Origin: Chamaecyparis obtusa
Lineage: Eukaryota; Streptophyta; Pinopsida; Cupressales; Cupressaceae
Reading direction: 5' to 3'
NCBI GenBank assembly: GCA_027943335.1
Contig: BSBK01002080.1
Location: forward strand, 1,554,001-1,618,000
DNA length: 64,000 nt
Shown here piece after piece: positions 61,501-64,000 of the stretch (its first letter is position 1; the number at the start of each line of letters is the position of its first letter). Position numbers and translations under genes: made by a program. The notes beneath the pieces were generated by a model. That model was given only the letters and a program-made list of their open reading frames with translations. It ran no database searches and was not told the origin of the DNA.

Positions 61501-63526
61501 GCTTTTAAATGACACATAATATTTGTTTAATGTCGCCTGGTATTTTCTATTTAATTTTGCTATCAGATTTCTAGATTTGTCAGTTTTGCTTGCTATTTTC
61601 AATTTTCCTACTTTTTTGAAAATTTTAGCATTTTCAAAATTTGTGCCACTCTAGAAAATTGGCACCCATTTTTGAGAAATTTTCACATATGGTATCAAAA
61701 ATTTAAGTGTGATATATCATTGGAAAGCTCTTTCCGAGCCTGATCCAACCATGTTGGTTTCATTTTCAAATTTTGCCATTTGATTATCTATTTTACTTGC
61801 AGATTATCTAATTTTTGATCTGCTAAACATTGTGGGGCTAACAAGTTGTGCTTGTAGGTACCTTCATTTCTTGAAACATTTGCTAAAAAGATCGCATGTC
61901 AAAGCTTCAAAGGCAAAAGGGATACTAATTGTGTTTTGCAGGGCTGCCCAACACCTAAAAACAACCAATTGCTTGTTTATTACTTTCCTTTTAAGTGCGG
62001 CATATACTAGTTGTTTCATTTCTTAGGTACTTAAGATCTTGTTGTAGGAGTCTTTTGGTGGTAGGAGAGTATGCTCTTCACCCTTGTGGTGAACTAGAAA
62101 TCCTAACCCACTTTTAGACTTTGAAAACAAGAGGGTAATTGAACTCTTTGTTTGGTGTGTTTGGGGGAGATTCTTGAGCTAGGAGATTATGCTCTTCACC
62201 CTTGAGGTGAACCAGAAATCCTGACACTCAAAAGTCAATCCACTCTTTGTTTAGCATTAGGATCCTTTAGCGGGCCTACTCTTGAGCAATCAAGAGGAAT
62301 GACCCAAGTGAGGACAAGCTTATTGCCGGCTATTCCAACCCACTATAAACTCAAGGCTATCAAAGACACAAAACCTTGGTAGACGTAGTACTTGTCTTCA
62401 CTTAATGTGAGTACTTGTGGGATTGTGACCATAAGGAAAATGTTGAGCAAGAATGCTTAAGGTACTCTTGTGGCCGCAAGGTCCGTTACTTGCCGCAAGG
62501 TAAGGAGTCCCTTCAGGGAACAAGGGGAGTATTCCGAATAGAAGCCCTTACTAAGAACCATCGGTAGAGACCACCCTATTTTTTCGCTTAGCTTCTCGGT
62601 GCAAGGATTGATCCAAGTGGAATAACCCAGATCACCCCAAGATTACTCACCATCTGTGGTCCTTTGGTTGTGCCATTGGCACTTTCATGACAAAGACAAC
62701 ATTTATTGTGGGTAACCACTTTGTGTGAGGCAATGGGACATCAAGTGTGGGCCAAGTTGCTAAGTATTGAGCCTTTGTCCTTCTAGGCTAGTAAGTGCTT
62801 GAAGTGTTCTCGTTGTGATCTACCCGTGCAAACATTCTCGAACATACAAACATCGCGGTAGTGCTCATAGAATTTTTCATTTTGATATCACAATTGCTTG
62901 TCTTGGCAAGGTTGCTTTTGCTCTTGCATAAGTGTTTGATGACATGTTTGATCACCTACTATTTGCAAACTTGTCTATTTCCTAATATTACCGTGCTTGA
63001 AACCAAAAAATTGTACTTGCAACCTACAACATTGACCAAATTGCTTTCAAAACTGAGTTTTTCATGTTCACTGGTCAAGAGTCATATGATACTGAAATAT
63101 CATCGCATACCCTCAACCAAGAGTCCTGAGTTATTTTTCTATTCTACTGCTGTTACAATCTGGAGCCGCTAAACTTGAATTTTAACCTGTCGTAGAGTAT
63201 CTTTCCTATTCTTACCTAAAGCTGGTTTGTTATTTGCATGCTTAGGTTTGTTCTAGACTAAAAAAAATGAGCTAAAACTATTGGGTTTGAGCCTAACAAA
63301 TGCTACTCTTGATCACTTGTCATACCATGGTTACCTCTATAGCTACTTGCTAATCGAGCTTCTTGCTCATCTCTCGGCTTGAGTCAATTGATTGTTGTAA
63401 GTTCTTGAGCACTTTTGATGAACCATCTCTATTGTTCTATCTTGACAAGTGATCTTCATTAGCTTTGCTTATCTCAATATCTGAAAAACTTTGTCTCATT
63501 CTATTAGTCAACCAACAATTCTTTTC
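61501..63526 (+). other. Gypsy leader between minisatellite and gag
   Basis: About 2 kb of untranslated leader. It includes a duplicated 46 bp box (62061-62106, 62179-62224) and two close GCCGCAAGG words (about 62474 and 62500). Small frames (61832-62026, 62861-63172) have no recognisable protein features. Ogre-type elements can carry an extra ORF upstream of gag; none is visible here. Confidence 0.6.
62061..62224 (+). repeat. Duplicated 46 bp box with a hairpin
   Basis: TAGGAGAGTATGCTC (62061) and TAGGAGATTATGCTC (62179) begin two 46 bp boxes 118 bp apart. Each contains TTCACC-CTTG(T/A)-GGTGAA, a six-base inverted repeat with a five-base loop, then AGAAATCCT. Confidence 0.8.
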
Positions 63527-64000
63527 ATGCCGGTTACAACTCGGTCTCAATTTGAGCAGGAGAGTCACCCTCCATTCAATTATACACAGTTACCTTCTCC
63601 AACTAGATGCTCACGAGTGCCTGTTAGCAACAACAGTTCTAGTGCTAGTTTTGAGGATTCTAAGGTTACCCCATGGTATAAAGGAGGCTTCCTCTTTTCC
63701 GCATTTAAAACCCCCAAAAACACAGACAATGTCTCACTTACTATGAGCGAACAAGAGAAATATCATCGTATGCAAGACCACTTTGCGCAAAGAGATAACC
63801 AAGAACTCTTGGATAGAGAGTATAGTAAAAGCTTAATGGAAGTTGCTAGGCGCATGTCTTCAAGAGGGATGTCCCATGAACAACCCGGGACTAGTGGCTA
63901 TGAAAATAGACCTTTCTTTGGCAACAGTGGCAACAATGGTAACAACACGCCACCCAGATCTCCTCCAAGAGAAACTTTTGCTATGCCTTCTTCACCTCCT
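63527..64000 (+). CDS. gag: Gypsy gag, N-terminal 158 codons, open at the window end
   Basis: The frame opens after an in-frame TGA at 63482-63484; the first ATG is at 63527 (MPVTTRSQ...). It runs without a stop for exactly 158 codons to base 64000. The segment is hydrophilic and holds WYKGGFLFSAF, an E/R/M-rich helical stretch (SEQEKYHRMQDHFAQRDNQE) and a G/N/P/S-rich stretch (GNSGNNGNNTPPRSPP). Gag of Tat/Ogre-type gypsy elements starts this way in general character. The conserved gag core, knuckle and pol would lie beyond the window. The assignment rests mainly on position after LTR, PBS and leader. No damage is seen. Confidence 0.7.
   Translation, partial: MPVTTRSQFEQESHPPFNYTQLPSPTRCSRVPVSNNSSSASFEDSKVTPWYKGGFLFSAFKTPKNTDNVSLTMSEQEKYHRMQDHFAQRDNQELLDREYSKSLMEVARRMSSRGMSHEQPGTSGYENRPFFGNSGNNGNNTPPRSPPRETFAMPSSPP

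Larger units (their letters stand above)
60235..64000 (+). mobile_element. Ty3/gypsy retrotransposon, 5' part (runs off the window)
   Basis: LTR, PBS, a leader of about 2.4 kb and the start of gag on the plus strand. The left flank ATAAA (60230-60234) is the expected target copy. Leader length, repeat content and PBS type fit the Tat/Ogre side of Ty3/gypsy; that placement is inference because pol lies outside the window. Confidence 0.82.

Noticed and set aside
61179..61517. Minus-strand His/Gln/Arg-rich 112-codon frame
   Set aside because: A by-product of a stop-free 21 bp repeat; three frames are open at once and no promoter or family sign supports any.

Overview
The window is a stretch of nuclear DNA from a land plant with a large, repeat-dense genome. 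I infer a gymnosperm (conifer-like) from the thick nesting of old, diverged LTR elements, the plant L1 ORF1 type (DUF4283) and a decayed PPR gene, but nothing here fixes the species. No intact host gene, tRNA or rRNA was seen. Almost everything that can be identified is a retrotransposon or its relic, and the layout is best read as insertions inside insertions.

Left part (1-12467): a LARD-like element on the minus strand, with LTRs of 4494 bp (4425-8918 complete, 1-2070 partial), a 2354 bp non-coding internal region, a PBS and a PPT. It sits inside a Sirevirus-like Copia element. Of that host element the window shows a long coiled-coil/E-K-rich reading frame (8919-11138), repeated polypurine tracts and the 3' LTR (11342-12467).

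Middle left (12468-25832): an L1 ORF1 relic (minus) is split by a solo Copia LTR with perfect GGCTT target duplications. It is followed by a decayed PPR gene (minus, about 15190-16402), a Ty3/gypsy integrase relic (18885-20024) and a second Sirevirus-like fragment on the minus strand (21665-25243) that carries a relative of the same 3' reading frame.

Centre (25833-31432): a small gypsy element with two 963 bp LTRs and only gag and protease inside (TR-GAG type), then another L1 ORF1 relic (minus) cut at 31432 by the next structure.

Right centre (31433-60234): a tandem array LTR-internal-LTR-internal-LTR of one non-autonomous gypsy family on the minus strand. The LTRs are about 4.2 kb and the internal regions about 3.2 kb with a gag-type ORF and no pol. 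Later insertions decorate it: a full-length 7.1 kb Copia in LTR A (32233-39375), a 5'-truncated L1 in internal region A (45661-47199), and a retroposed coiled-coil coding segment in LTR C (55488-56718). Each LTR of the array carries a run of about 64 bp repeats whose units hold matching inverted arms.

Right end (60235-64000): the 5' LTR, PBS, a long leader with a 21 bp minisatellite, and the open start of gag of another gypsy element, inserted 2 bp before the expected end of LTR C. Its gag start (63527 to the window end) is the only undamaged coding stretch of recognisable type that I see. The order of events can be read from the nesting: L1 at 30245-31432, then the array family, array formation, then Copia, L1, retroposon and gypsy insertions.
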